Origin: Ruminococcus flavefaciens
GTDB taxonomy: Bacteria > Bacteroidota > Bacteroidia > Bacteroidales > P3
Length of the DNA: 64,000 bases
Direction of reading: 5' to 3'
Assembly (NCBI GenBank): GCA_023667315.1
Contig: JAMPAI010000001.1
Span: forward strand, 1 to 64,000
Part shown: positions 46,574 through 54,665 of the stretch, piece by piece
Layout of the letters: every line of letters starts with the position of its first letter
Numbering within the stretch: the stretch's first letter is position 1
Position numbers and translations under genes: made by a program
Notes under the pieces: model-generated
What the model saw: only the letters and a program-made list of their open reading frames with translations
Database searches by the model: none
What the model was told of the DNA's origin: nothing

Positions 46574-46849
46574 ATGAATACCGCAGTAACTTCTCAAAGC
46601 CAACCCACGCACCGTAAGTTAATCGATATCAGGGAAGATGTGTTCCGTGCGTTGACCATAAAGGCGGCGGCAACGGGCATCAACCTTAAGAAATATATCG
46701 AACAGTTGTTGATTAAGGAGGCTTCCGAAATGGAGGATGCCGAGTTGTACCGCTACCTCGTATCGACCCGTCCTGAAGGCAAGGAGATGGTGGACGGGCA
46801 GGAAAAAGAAGATTTTATGCACCGTCACGGTCTTGGAAAATACAGGTAG
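46574..46849 (+). CDS. Ribbon-helix-helix antitoxin
   Basis: A 91-residue protein. The segment RKLIDIREDVFRALTIKAAA followed by GINLKKYIEQLLIKEA has the strand-helix-helix layout of RHH (MetJ/Arc) DNA-binding proteins, which bind as dimers to palindromes such as the one at 46528-46542. The charged C-terminus (KEMVDGQEKEDFMHRHGL) would wrap the toxin. The ATG at 46574 is 18 nt after the -7 box and is preferred over 46553, which lies inside that box. Confidence 0.82.
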   Translation: MNTAVTSQSQPTHRKLIDIREDVFRALTIKAAATGINLKKYIEQLLIKEASEMEDAELYRYLVSTRPEGKEMVDGQEKEDFMHRHGLGKYR

Positions 46850-46855
46850 GAATAA

Positions 46856-47158
46856 ATGAGGGTTGAATTTTCCAAAGAGTTTGTGAAGGCACTCGATAAA
46901 TTGTCGGGTAAGAGACACAAGTCTGTAGTGGATGCCGTCAATCAGGTTTTTGACGCAACGACTATCGATGAAATCGCCAACTGCAAGAAAATAGAAAGTC
47001 TCAGGAATGTTTACCGTATTCGTATCGGGGCACAGCGGGCTTTCTTTGCACTCCATATCCATGTTGATGGAGACATTGTAAGGTTTGAATATTTGTTCTC
47101 CAGAGGAGAGGCCTACGGCAAGAAGAATATGGAAAAACTCAAAAACAGAGACAGATGA
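46856..47158 (+). CDS. RelE/ParE-superfamily toxin
   Basis: A 100-residue toxin-like protein starting MRVEFSKEFVKALDKLSGKR, with the core VYRIRIGAQRAFFALHIHVDGDIVRFEYLFSRGEAY. The helix-then-beta-sheet plan and the Arg in YRIRIG fit RelE/ParE ribonuclease or gyrase toxins; which of the two cannot be told. It follows the antitoxin after 6 nt and overlaps tatD by 4 nt (ATGA), so tatD is translationally coupled to a toxin gene. The pair is AT-richer than tatD. Confidence 0.85.
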   Translation: MRVEFSKEFVKALDKLSGKRHKSVVDAVNQVFDATTIDEIANCKKIESLRNVYRIRIGAQRAFFALHIHVDGDIVRFEYLFSRGEAYGKKNMEKLKNRDR

Positions 47159-47952
47159 ACTGGATCGACACACATACGCATACCTATGAACCGGCCGAAG
47201 GGCAGGAGGCGGCTTCGGTCTTGGTGGAACGGGCGCTGGAAGCCGGCGTCTTCAAGCAGATTATGGGCGGGGTGGACCTTCATTCGGTGGAACCAATCCT
47301 GGAACTTTGCCGCGCCTATCCCGACGCAGTCTATCCCACCATCGGGCTGCATCCCACCGAAGTGCGCGAAGACTACAAACAGAATCTGGATATTCTTTAC
47401 CGGCACCTTTCGTCCGATGCGGGAACCAAAACCGACGGAAATCCGCATTATGTGGCCGTGGGCGAGATCGGCATCGACCTCTACCAGGACAAGACCTATT
47501 TCCGCGAACAGCAGGACGCCTTCCGGATCCAACTCCGCTGGGCCAAGGACCTGAACCTGCCCGTGGTGCTGCATGTGCGCAACGCCTTCGAGGAAGCCTG
47601 GCATATCCTCAAGGAGGCGCAGGACGGCGGCCTGCACGGCGTGTTCCACTGCTACAGCGGCAGCGTGGAGCAGAGCGCGCGGGTGCTCGACCTGGGCTTC
47701 CTGTTCGGCATCGGTGGCGTGCTTACCTTTAAGAACGCCGGATTGCCCGAGGTGGTGAAGAACGTGCCCTTGTCGAGCCTCGTACTGGAAACCGACGCCC
47801 CCTGGCTCGCCCCCGTGCCCTACCGCGGCAAGCCCAACGAAAGTGCATACATCCCCATCATCGGTCATAAACTGGCCGAAATCCTCGGCAAGACCCCGCA
47901 GGAAATAGCCCAAGCCACCACCGCCAACGCCTGCGGTTTGTTCGGATTGTAG
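47155..47952 (+). CDS. tatD: TatD family metal-dependent DNase
   Basis: A 265-residue TIM-barrel hydrolase. The metal ligands are visible in IDTHTHTYEP at the N-terminus, VGEIGIDLYQD with the conserved Glu, LHVRNAFEEAW, HCYSGSVEQ and ETDAPWLAPVPYRGKPNE. TatD proteins are 3'-5' exonucleases acting on DNA or RNA in repair and turnover. Its ATG is contained in the ATGA overlap with the toxin gene. A promoter for trpS begins right at its stop codon. Confidence 0.93.
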   Translation: MNWIDTHTHTYEPAEGQEAASVLVERALEAGVFKQIMGGVDLHSVEPILELCRAYPDAVYPTIGLHPTEVREDYKQNLDILYRHLSSDAGTKTDGNPHYVAVGEIGIDLYQDKTYFREQQDAFRIQLRWAKDLNLPVVLHVRNAFEEAWHILKEAQDGGLHGVFHCYSGSVEQSARVLDLGFLFGIGGVLTFKNAGLPEVVKNVPLSSLVLETDAPWLAPVPYRGKPNESAYIPIIGHKLAEILGKTPQEIAQATTANACGLFGL

Positions 47953-47962
47953 TAAATTCGCG
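47953..47962 (+). promoter_or_regulatory. -7 box TAAATTCGCG of trpS
   Basis: TAAATTCG followed by CG, immediately after the tatD stop and 43 nt before the trpS ATG. No -33 element at the expected spacing. Confidence 0.45.
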
Positions 47963-48003
47963 AACCGTGCCGGAGCGTCGGCGCGCAAAGAGGAGAAACA
48001 TCT

Positions 48004-48996
48004 ATGGAAAAGAAGATTGTCGTTAGCGGCATACGGCCCACGGGCGATTTGCATCTGGGCAACTATTTCGGCGCCCTGCAGAACTTTATCCGCATGCAGG
48101 ACGAGTACAACTGCTTTTACTTTATCGCCGACTACCACAGCCTTACCACCCATCCGCATCCGGAACATCTGGGGCGGAACGTGAAGAACATACTGGCGTC
48201 CTACATCGCCTGCGGCATCGACCCCGAGAAGGTGGCCATCTACGCCCAGAGCGATTTCCCCGAACTGTGCGAGTTCTATATGTTTCTGAACATGAACGCC
48301 TACCTGGGCGAGCTGGAACGCTGCACCTCGTTCAAGGACAAGGTGCGACAGAACCCCGACAACGTGAACGCGGGCCTGCTTACCTATCCCACGCTGATGG
48401 CGGCCGACATTCTCGTGCACAGGGCCGATTTCGTGCCGGTGGGCAAGGATCAGGAGCAGCATCTGGAAATGACGCGGGTGTTCGCCCAGCGCTTCAACCA
48501 CATGTACGGCGTGGAATATTTCGGGCAGCCGCAGGCGTTCAACTTCGGCAACAACCTGGTGAAGGTGCCCGGCTTAGACGGCAGCGGCAAGATGGGTAAG
48601 AGCGAGAGCGGCAACAACGCCCTTTTCCTTACCGACGAAGACGAGGTGATCCGCAAGAAGATCATGCGCGCCACCACCGACAGCGGCCCCACCCAACAGA
48701 ATCAGGAGAAGCCGGAAGTGATCGCCAACCTGTTCCAGTTGGTGAAGATTCTTTGTTCGCAGGAAGTGTATGACTTCTACGACAAGGCCTACAACGAATG
48801 CGCCATCCGCTACGGCGACCTCAAGAAACAGCTGGCCGAGGATGCGGTGAAATTCGTGGCGCCCTTGCGCGAAAAAATCAAGGAAATACTGGCCGACGAC
48901 GCCTATCTGGAAAAGGTGCGCAAGACAGGGGGAGAGAAGGCGAGGGAAAGCGGCATCAAGACCATACGGGACGTGCGGAAAATCATCGGTTATTAA
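48004..48996 (+). CDS. trpS: Tryptophanyl-tRNA synthetase
   Basis: A 330-residue class I synthetase that charges tRNA-Trp. The HIGH motif appears as H17-L-G-N20 in RPTGDLHLGNYFG, and the KMSKS loop as KMGKS at about residues 196-200 in DGSGKMGKSESGN, a variant usual in this group. The AHRADFVPVGKDQEQHLEM-like segment (here LVHRADFVPVGKDQEQH) completes the active site. The last base of its TAA stop is the first base of the hflX ATG. Confidence 0.97.
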   Translation: MEKKIVVSGIRPTGDLHLGNYFGALQNFIRMQDEYNCFYFIADYHSLTTHPHPEHLGRNVKNILASYIACGIDPEKVAIYAQSDFPELCEFYMFLNMNAYLGELERCTSFKDKVRQNPDNVNAGLLTYPTLMAADILVHRADFVPVGKDQEQHLEMTRVFAQRFNHMYGVEYFGQPQAFNFGNNLVKVPGLDGSGKMGKSESGNNALFLTDEDEVIRKKIMRATTDSGPTQQNQEKPEVIANLFQLVKILCSQEVYDFYDKAYNECAIRYGDLKKQLAEDAVKFVAPLREKIKEILADDAYLEKVRKTGGEKARESGIKTIRDVRKIIGY

Positions 48997-50213
48997 TGGC
49001 TTACATCGAAACCAAGAAGATACAGGAACGTGCTGTGCTGGTGGGCATCGCCACGGGCGGCACAAGCGTGGAGAAGGAAACGGAATACCTTAAGGAACTC
49101 TCCTTTCTGGTGGATACCGCCGGGGCAAAGACCGAGCATGTGTTCATGCAGCGGCTCGACCTGCCCAACGGCAAGTTCTATATCGGTTCGGGCAAGCTGG
49201 CGGAGGTAAAGACCTATGTGGAGGCCGAAAAGATAGATATGGTGGTGTTCGACGACGAGTTGAGCCCCGCCCAGTCGCGCAACCTCGAGAAGGAACTCAA
49301 ATGCAAGGTGCTGGACCGCACCACGCTGATTCTCGACATATTCGCCAAACATGCCCGCACCGCACACGCCCGCACGCAGGTGGAACTGGCGCAGTACCAG
49401 TACCTGCTGCCGCGCCTTACCGGTATGTGGACGCACCTCAGCAAGCAACGCGGCGGGGTGGGGATGCGCGGTCCCGGCGAAAAGGAAATAGAGACCGACC
49501 GCCGCGTGATTCACGACAAGATAACGCTGCTCAAGAACAAATTGGCCGAAATCGACAAGCAGAAGGTGCTCCAGCGCAAGAACCGGGTCAGCATGGTGCG
49601 CGTGGCCCTGGTGGGCTATACGAATGTGGGAAAATCCACCATCATGAACCTGATCGGCAAGTCGGAAGTGCTGGCCGAGAACAAGCTGTTCGCCACGCTC
49701 GACACAACGGTGCGCAAGGTGGTGATCGGAAACCTGCCTTTTTTGCTGTCCGACACGGTGGGCTTTATTCGCAAGCTGCCGCACAGTCTGGTGGAATCGT
49801 TCAAATCGACCTTGGACGAGGTGCGCGAGAGCGATATCCTGCTGCATGTGGTGGACGTGTCGCATCCCGAATTCGAAGAGCAGATGGAAATCGTGCGCCA
49901 GACCCTGGCCGAAATCGGCGCCGCCGACAAGAAGACCATCGTGGTGTTCAACAAGATGGATGCCTATACCTACGAGGCCAAGGATCCCGACGATCTAAGC
50001 CCCGTAACCAAGCGCAACTATTCGTTGGACGACTTGCAGAAGATGTGGTACGCCAAAGACAACGCGCCCTGCATTTTCCTCTCCGCCGTAAAGAAAAACA
50101 ACGTGGATGCGTTCAAGCAGATGTTGTACGAGGAAATAAAACGAGTACATCTTACAAGGTATCCTTACGATAAGTTATTGTACGCAGATTATACGGAATC
50201 TCAGTCCGTATAA
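48996..50213 (+). CDS. hflX: GTPase HflX
   Basis: A 405-residue ribosome-associated GTPase that rescues or splits stalled ribosomes. The N-terminal HflX domain has FYIGSGKLAEVKTYVE and FDDELSPAQSRNLEKEL. The linker region shows GPGEKEIETDRR, and the G domain has G1 VGYTNVGKST, G3 DTVGFIRKLPH and G4 NKMD. It overlaps trpS by 1 nt. The last codons (TESQSV) and the stop fall within a diverged copy of the dispersed repeat. Confidence 0.96.
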   Translation: MAYIETKKIQERAVLVGIATGGTSVEKETEYLKELSFLVDTAGAKTEHVFMQRLDLPNGKFYIGSGKLAEVKTYVEAEKIDMVVFDDELSPAQSRNLEKELKCKVLDRTTLILDIFAKHARTAHARTQVELAQYQYLLPRLTGMWTHLSKQRGGVGMRGPGEKEIETDRRVIHDKITLLKNKLAEIDKQKVLQRKNRVSMVRVALVGYTNVGKSTIMNLIGKSEVLAENKLFATLDTTVRKVVIGNLPFLLSDTVGFIRKLPHSLVESFKSTLDEVRESDILLHVVDVSHPEFEEQMEIVRQTLAEIGAADKKTIVVFNKMDAYTYEAKDPDDLSPVTKRNYSLDDLQKMWYAKDNAPCIFLSAVKKNNVDAFKQMLYEEIKRVHLTRYPYDKLLYADYTESQSV

Positions 50214-50220
50214 TGCGACA
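50196..50220. repeat. Dispersed 25-bp repeat, copy 4 (diverged)
   Basis: Differs from copy 2 (18551-18575) at 5 of 25 positions with no gap. It contains the hflX stop codon, in a different register from that used in copy 2. Confidence 0.6.
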
Positions 50221-50235
50221 TTCGCTATGGCGCGT

Positions 50236-51177
50236 TTATTGTCGGGAAACTATTTGGTTCAATTTTTCTTCTAACGGCAGGTTTCCGTCTATCCAGTTTA
50301 TGCGGCAGCCTTCCCTTTCCATTTTGCGGAACCAGGTTCGCTGGCGTTTGGCGAACTGGCAGATGGAGAAATAGAGTTCGCGCTCCATCCGTTCGCGTTC
50401 CATCTGTCCGGTGATATACAGTGTAAGGTATTTGTATTCAAGGCCGTAATAGGTAAGCTGTTCGGGTTTGAGGCCGCTGTCCAACAGGGCTTTCACCTCC
50501 TCTGTCATGCCGTTTTCGAGGCGTTCCCGCAATCGGATTCTTATGCGTTCCCTCAGGACTTCGGGCTCGAAGCGGATGCCGAATACCTTGGGCTCGGGAA
50601 TGATGCGTTCCGGGGCGGGGTTCGTTTTCTCGAACTCGGCGATCTCGAGCGCGCGCAGGCAGCGTTCCCGCGTTTCGGTGTCGGTATGGTTGTGCAAGGG
50701 GCCGTAGGAGGCCAGAAGTCGCGCCAGTTCCTCATCGCTCTTGTTCTGCAACGATGTGCGCAGGGCGGTGTTGCAAGGCACCTCGCGGAAACGTTTCCTG
50801 CCCAGGGCCGCCGCCAGGTAAAGCCCGCTGCCGCCGCAGAGCACGGGTGTTTTCTTGCGGGCGCAGATGTCGGCGTAGGCCGCGTCGAAGGCCTGCTGGT
50901 AGCGGAAAAGGTTGTATTCCTCGCCGGCCTCGGCCACGTCGATCAAATGGTAGGGAATGTCCGTTTTCGAACCATCAAGGTTTGTCAGGCTGTATTCGTT
51001 CAAGTCCTTGCCCGAACCGATGTCCATGCCGCGGTACACCTGCCGGGAGTCGGCGCTCAGTATCTCGCCGTCCAGCCGTTGGGCAAGGTTCACCGCCAGA
51101 CTTGTCTTTCCGCTCGCCGTAGGCCCCAGAATAACCCAAAGGGGTGTTAGTCCGTCTGTCGTGAAAACGTTCCGCAT
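50236..51177 (-). CDS. miaA: tRNA dimethylallyltransferase
   Basis: A 313-residue enzyme that adds dimethylallyl to A37 of tRNAs reading UNN codons. The P-loop GPTASGKT is at residues 18-25, followed by the catalytic-region DSRQVYRGMDIGSGK and IPYHLIDV, and then GGSGLYLAAAL. The start at 51177 (MRNVFTTDGLTPLWV) matches family length and lies 6 nt after a -7 box; an in-frame extension to 51351 would run into the TonB receptor gene. Confidence 0.96.
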   Translation of the reverse strand: MRNVFTTDGLTPLWVILGPTASGKTSLAVNLAQRLDGEILSADSRQVYRGMDIGSGKDLNEYSLTNLDGSKTDIPYHLIDVAEAGEEYNLFRYQQAFDAAYADICARKKTPVLCGGSGLYLAAALGRKRFREVPCNTALRTSLQNKSDEELARLLASYGPLHNHTDTETRERCLRALEIAEFEKTNPAPERIIPEPKVFGIRFEPEVLRERIRIRLRERLENGMTEEVKALLDSGLKPEQLTYYGLEYKYLTLYITGQMERERMERELYFSICQFAKRQRTWFRKMEREGCRINWIDGNLPLEEKLNQIVSRQ

Positions 51178-51181
51178 AGAA

Positions 51182-51191
51182 CGCGAAATTA
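51182..51191 (-). promoter_or_regulatory. -7 box TAATTTCGCG directly before the miaA start
   Basis: TAATTTCG on the minus strand followed by CG, its last G 6 nt before the ATG. Suggests a leaderless or near-leaderless miaA transcript. Confidence 0.5.
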
Positions 51192-51224
51192 AGTTTTCTT
51201 GGCGACAAACGGACTTGCCTTCCG

Positions 51225-53348
51225 CTATAATTTCAACTTTACGCCGCCCTTTACCCAGATGCCGGCCTGGGGTATGTTGCCCAGATCGCAGTACTTTTGG
51301 TTGAACAGATTGGAGGCCGTCACGAAGATCTCGTAGCGCGGGCGGTTCCAATACAGCCGCAGGTTGCAGAGCAGGTAGGGCTTGTAGCGGGTTTCCTGCG
51401 ATGCCTCATTCAGGTAGGTGCCGGCGCGGTCGTTCACGATGAATTCCCAGCTGGCGCCCAAGGAGGAGTAGATGCCGTGGTCTATCGTCAGGCTCAGGTG
51501 ATGGCGCAGGTAGTCGGTGGCATAGAGCGAATGGTTCTTGCCGGTCTGCTTGCCCACGAAAAGGTAGGCGTAGTCCACACCGACCTTGCGCAGGTAGGGG
51601 ATGCCGGGCATATAGGAGAAACCGGCCTCCGCGCCCACGGTCTGCAGGTGGGTGAGGTTGCTCGCCACATAGGTTTCCTGCCCGCTCTGCCGCACCCAGT
51701 CGATGATGCGGAAGCCGTAGCGGTAGAACACGCCCATGCGTGCCCGGAAGGCACCGTGCTGCCAGCGCAGGTCTGTCTCGGCGGTAACGGCCTGTTCGGG
51801 CTTGAGATGGCGGTTGCCCTGCTGGGTGGCGGAGGTGTAGTAGAGGTCGGTGAAGGTGGGCAGGCGGTAGGCGTGGTTCACGAACAAGCTCCACGTCCAG
51901 TCGCTATGCCAGCGGTAGCTTGCCGAGGCGCCGCCGAACAAGGAGACACCGAAATCGGGGCTGCCGTTCAGCAGCAGTCCGGCGGCGGCCTTCCACTTGC
52001 GGTTCTCCGACTGGTAGTTGTGCTGGATAAAGCCGTTGGCCACCTGCCGAAGCCCGCTTTTGGTGTAGAAGGCGTTCTTTTCGAAAGGCACGCGCTTGCC
52101 GGGCGATTCGCCCGCTTCCACTTCCGGCAGTGTCTCGCCCAGGTTGTTGCTGAAGATATGCTCGTAGCGGTAGTTGATGCCGAACATCGTGGTTCCGCCC
52201 CTTTTCCAGGCGTAGGCGGCGGTGGCGCCGACGCCCACCACGTCGCTGCGGTGAAAGTTGGAACCCGTGTACCATTCGGGGGCTTTGTCGGGGTGGCGGA
52301 AAAGGTCGTAGCGGTCGTGGTTCTGCCGCCAGTAGGCACGGGCTTCCACGCGCCAGCTTCTCCAGGCCTTGGTGTATTGCAGGATGGCGAGGAAGGTCTT
52401 GGTTTTTTCGAACTGTTCCCTGTAGCGCGCCGAATAGAAGCTTTGGGCGCCGAATTGCTTGTCCACGAAACCGAGGCTCAGCCTGAGCGTGCCGAAGCGC
52501 TCGGGCTTGTTGCAGCCGGCGCGCACCAAGGCCTGCGTGATGCGGAAATCGGTGTTGTCGGTATAGCCTTGCGAGGCGCTGTGCCCGGCGTCGGCCGCCA
52601 CGCTCCAGCCTTTCCTGCTGTATTGGGCGTGGCCTTCGGCCTGGTAGTAGCCGTACATGCCGCCCGATGCCGACAGGTCGAGGTAGGTGCTTCCCAAGGG
52701 GGTGGGGATGAAGTTCACCGCACCCGAGAAGGGTGCCAGGCCGTAGCTCCACGCGCACGCGCCCTGATAGGCCTCGATGCGATGGATGGCCGCCATAGGC
52801 AGGGGCAGGTTCAGCACATGATGCCCCGTCTGGGGGTCGGAAAGGTCGATGCCGTCCAGGAGTACGGCGCATTGGTCGAAGGTGCCGCCCCGCATCTGCA
52901 GGTCGGCCTGCACGTTTTCGGAACCCCGGCTGCGGATGTCCACGCCGGGCAGGGTGCGCAAAAGGTCTTGCAGGTTCTGCACCCCCGCCTGCCGTATATC
53001 CTGAACCGACAGCGCGGAGAGCCTCTGCATCATGGGCGGAAGCGGACAGGGTTTCTCCCCCTGCACGCTTACCTGCTCCAGCTGCACGACGGGCATCGTG
53101 TCGGGAAGCAGGGCGCTTTCCGCCGTACCGGACTGGCTTTCTTCCTCCGCCATGGCGAAAGAGCCGCCCGCGCCGATGTTTTCCTGTGCGGAAAGGGTCT
53201 GCGCTTTCAAATTCAGGATAGAACAGCAGGCAAGCGACAGGACCCCGATGCTTACGCAGGTCTTGCGCGACACAAAGATCGCGTACCCGCAGCGGCTCCA
53301 CCGTTTAAAACGCAGGGAAGCCTTAGGTGTTCGTCTTGTTTCTTGCAT
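51225..53348 (-). CDS. TonB-dependent outer-membrane receptor (BtuB-like)
   Basis: A 707-residue receptor. The plug domain follows an N-terminal region, with DLLRTLPGVDIRSRG and QMRGGTFDQCAVLLDGIDLSDPQTG. The barrel has aromatic strands and a C-terminal NLFNQKYCDLGNIPQAGIWVKGGVKL, normal for the superfamily. Before the signal core stands RFKRWSRCGYAIFVSRK, an N-terminal Arg/Trp motif I recall from many Bacteroidetes receptors of this type. There is no SusD partner or ABC transporter nearby, so the ligand is open; resemblance to vitamin B12 receptors is only general. It lies between a glycosyltransferase gene and miaA. Confidence 0.9.
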   Translation of the reverse strand: MQETRRTPKASLRFKRWSRCGYAIFVSRKTCVSIGVLSLACCSILNLKAQTLSAQENIGAGGSFAMAEEESQSGTAESALLPDTMPVVQLEQVSVQGEKPCPLPPMMQRLSALSVQDIRQAGVQNLQDLLRTLPGVDIRSRGSENVQADLQMRGGTFDQCAVLLDGIDLSDPQTGHHVLNLPLPMAAIHRIEAYQGACAWSYGLAPFSGAVNFIPTPLGSTYLDLSASGGMYGYYQAEGHAQYSRKGWSVAADAGHSASQGYTDNTDFRITQALVRAGCNKPERFGTLRLSLGFVDKQFGAQSFYSARYREQFEKTKTFLAILQYTKAWRSWRVEARAYWRQNHDRYDLFRHPDKAPEWYTGSNFHRSDVVGVGATAAYAWKRGGTTMFGINYRYEHIFSNNLGETLPEVEAGESPGKRVPFEKNAFYTKSGLRQVANGFIQHNYQSENRKWKAAAGLLLNGSPDFGVSLFGGASASYRWHSDWTWSLFVNHAYRLPTFTDLYYTSATQQGNRHLKPEQAVTAETDLRWQHGAFRARMGVFYRYGFRIIDWVRQSGQETYVASNLTHLQTVGAEAGFSYMPGIPYLRKVGVDYAYLFVGKQTGKNHSLYATDYLRHHLSLTIDHGIYSSLGASWEFIVNDRAGTYLNEASQETRYKPYLLCNLRLYWNRPRYEIFVTASNLFNQKYCDLGNIPQAGIWVKGGVKLKL

Positions 53349-53393
53349 GGTTCTGAAATTGAAGATTTGATTTATGATGATTAAAGATGGTTA

Positions 53394-54659
53394 TCACCAG
53401 GCCGGTAAGACGGGCTGTCCGCGCTGCAGCGAGCGCTCGCACAGGAAAAGGTACTCGCGCAGGGCTTTCCAGTCTTGCAGCCGTAAGTCCGATAGCGAGC
53501 GGACCTCAGGGTTGCCGCATATCTCGGCCACGCTGCCTTCGTGCAGGCCCACCGCCTCTAAGTTGCGGCATAATGCGCACAGGTTCCGCCAGTCCTGTAT
53601 GTCGTCCTGCGCATAGTTCGCCTTTAAAAACTGCAGGCTGCGCAGGGCGTCGAATTTTTCCTTGCAGGCGTGGATGAATTGCGCCTGCTTGCCGCCGCAG
53701 TTCTGTTTCAAGGGCTTCCACCAGTCCTTGCCGAAGGCTTCTTCCCAGAAATCCAGGGTTTGGCTTGACCTGCCGCTTTCGAACAGTTGGGTCAGCGCGC
53801 TGTAGGCCTCTTTCATGCGTCCGAACAAGGCCATGGGATAAATGGGATAGGATACCCAGCCTTTTTCCATACCCTTCTGCAGGGCCGGGCCGGTGCCGAA
53901 AAACACGCGCTCGCTCAGGCGCGGGGAAGGATGGCTCACCGAATCGCTATGCACGATCAGGGCGCCCGTCTTGGCCAGTTTCTGTAGGAAGTAGAAGTCT
54001 TCGCCGCTCTTGAAGGGCGAGATGCCGCCTATCTTGCGGTAGGCTTTCATGCGGCAGGCCATCGAGGAGCCCACGGCGGTAAAGGCGTAGGGATGCGCGG
54101 TCAAGCGCATGTTGAGCGCGTAGGAACGCATATACACCTCGTAATGCAGTATGGCGGCCTGCTGTGCCTGCGGCAGGCCGTTCCCCTCGGCCTCGGCAAG
54201 GAAATGGTAGTAGGGATTGGCCAAGGCCACGGCATCGGGATAGGCGTCAAATTGTTTCTGAATGTCTTGCAGGTAACCGGGCGGATAGAGCGTGTCGGCA
54301 TCGGCGCACACCAGGATGTCGGTGTCGGCGGCCTCTTGCGCCACGAAATCCATGGCGGTCTTGCGCGCCCAGCCCACGCCGAAATGCTTGCCTTGCCAGG
54401 CCATCGGTTCGCTGAAGCGGTCGATAAGCTCCAGACGGAACGCAAAACGGCCTTCCGCTTTCATCTGCTGCAAACGCGCGTAAACCTCTTGATTGACGCG
54501 GCAGGTCTGCAAATGCTGCGGAAGACCGTCGGTATGATAGGCCTGCGGTTGGTTGATGCACACGCAGACCGTATGGGGAAGCAGGCTTTGCCGGTTCAGA
54601 TCCAGGAGACGGGCGGGTAAATCCGGCTCGTTCATGGCCGGCAAAGCAATGTAAATCAT
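53394..54659 (-). CDS. Family 2 (GT-A) glycosyltransferase
   Basis: A 421-residue protein starting MIYIALPAMNEPDLPARLLDL, with the GT2 core, ADTDILVCADADTLYPPGYL (a DxD metal site) and GSSMACRMKAYRKIGGISPF, followed by GEDFYFLQKL as acceptor-side motif. The C-terminal about 120 residues are specific. There are no membrane helices. It begins 6 nt from the end of the M6 protease gene on the same strand and precedes the TonB receptor gene. The sugar and acceptor are unknown. Confidence 0.85.
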   Translation of the reverse strand: MIYIALPAMNEPDLPARLLDLNRQSLLPHTVCVCINQPQAYHTDGLPQHLQTCRVNQEVYARLQQMKAEGRFAFRLELIDRFSEPMAWQGKHFGVGWARKTAMDFVAQEAADTDILVCADADTLYPPGYLQDIQKQFDAYPDAVALANPYYHFLAEAEGNGLPQAQQAAILHYEVYMRSYALNMRLTAHPYAFTAVGSSMACRMKAYRKIGGISPFKSGEDFYFLQKLAKTGALIVHSDSVSHPSPRLSERVFFGTGPALQKGMEKGWVSYPIYPMALFGRMKEAYSALTQLFESGRSSQTLDFWEEAFGKDWWKPLKQNCGGKQAQFIHACKEKFDALRSLQFLKANYAQDDIQDWRNLCALCRNLEAVGLHEGSVAEICGNPEVRSLSDLRLQDWKALREYLFLCERSLQRGQPVLPAW

Positions 54660-54665
54660 TTTGTA

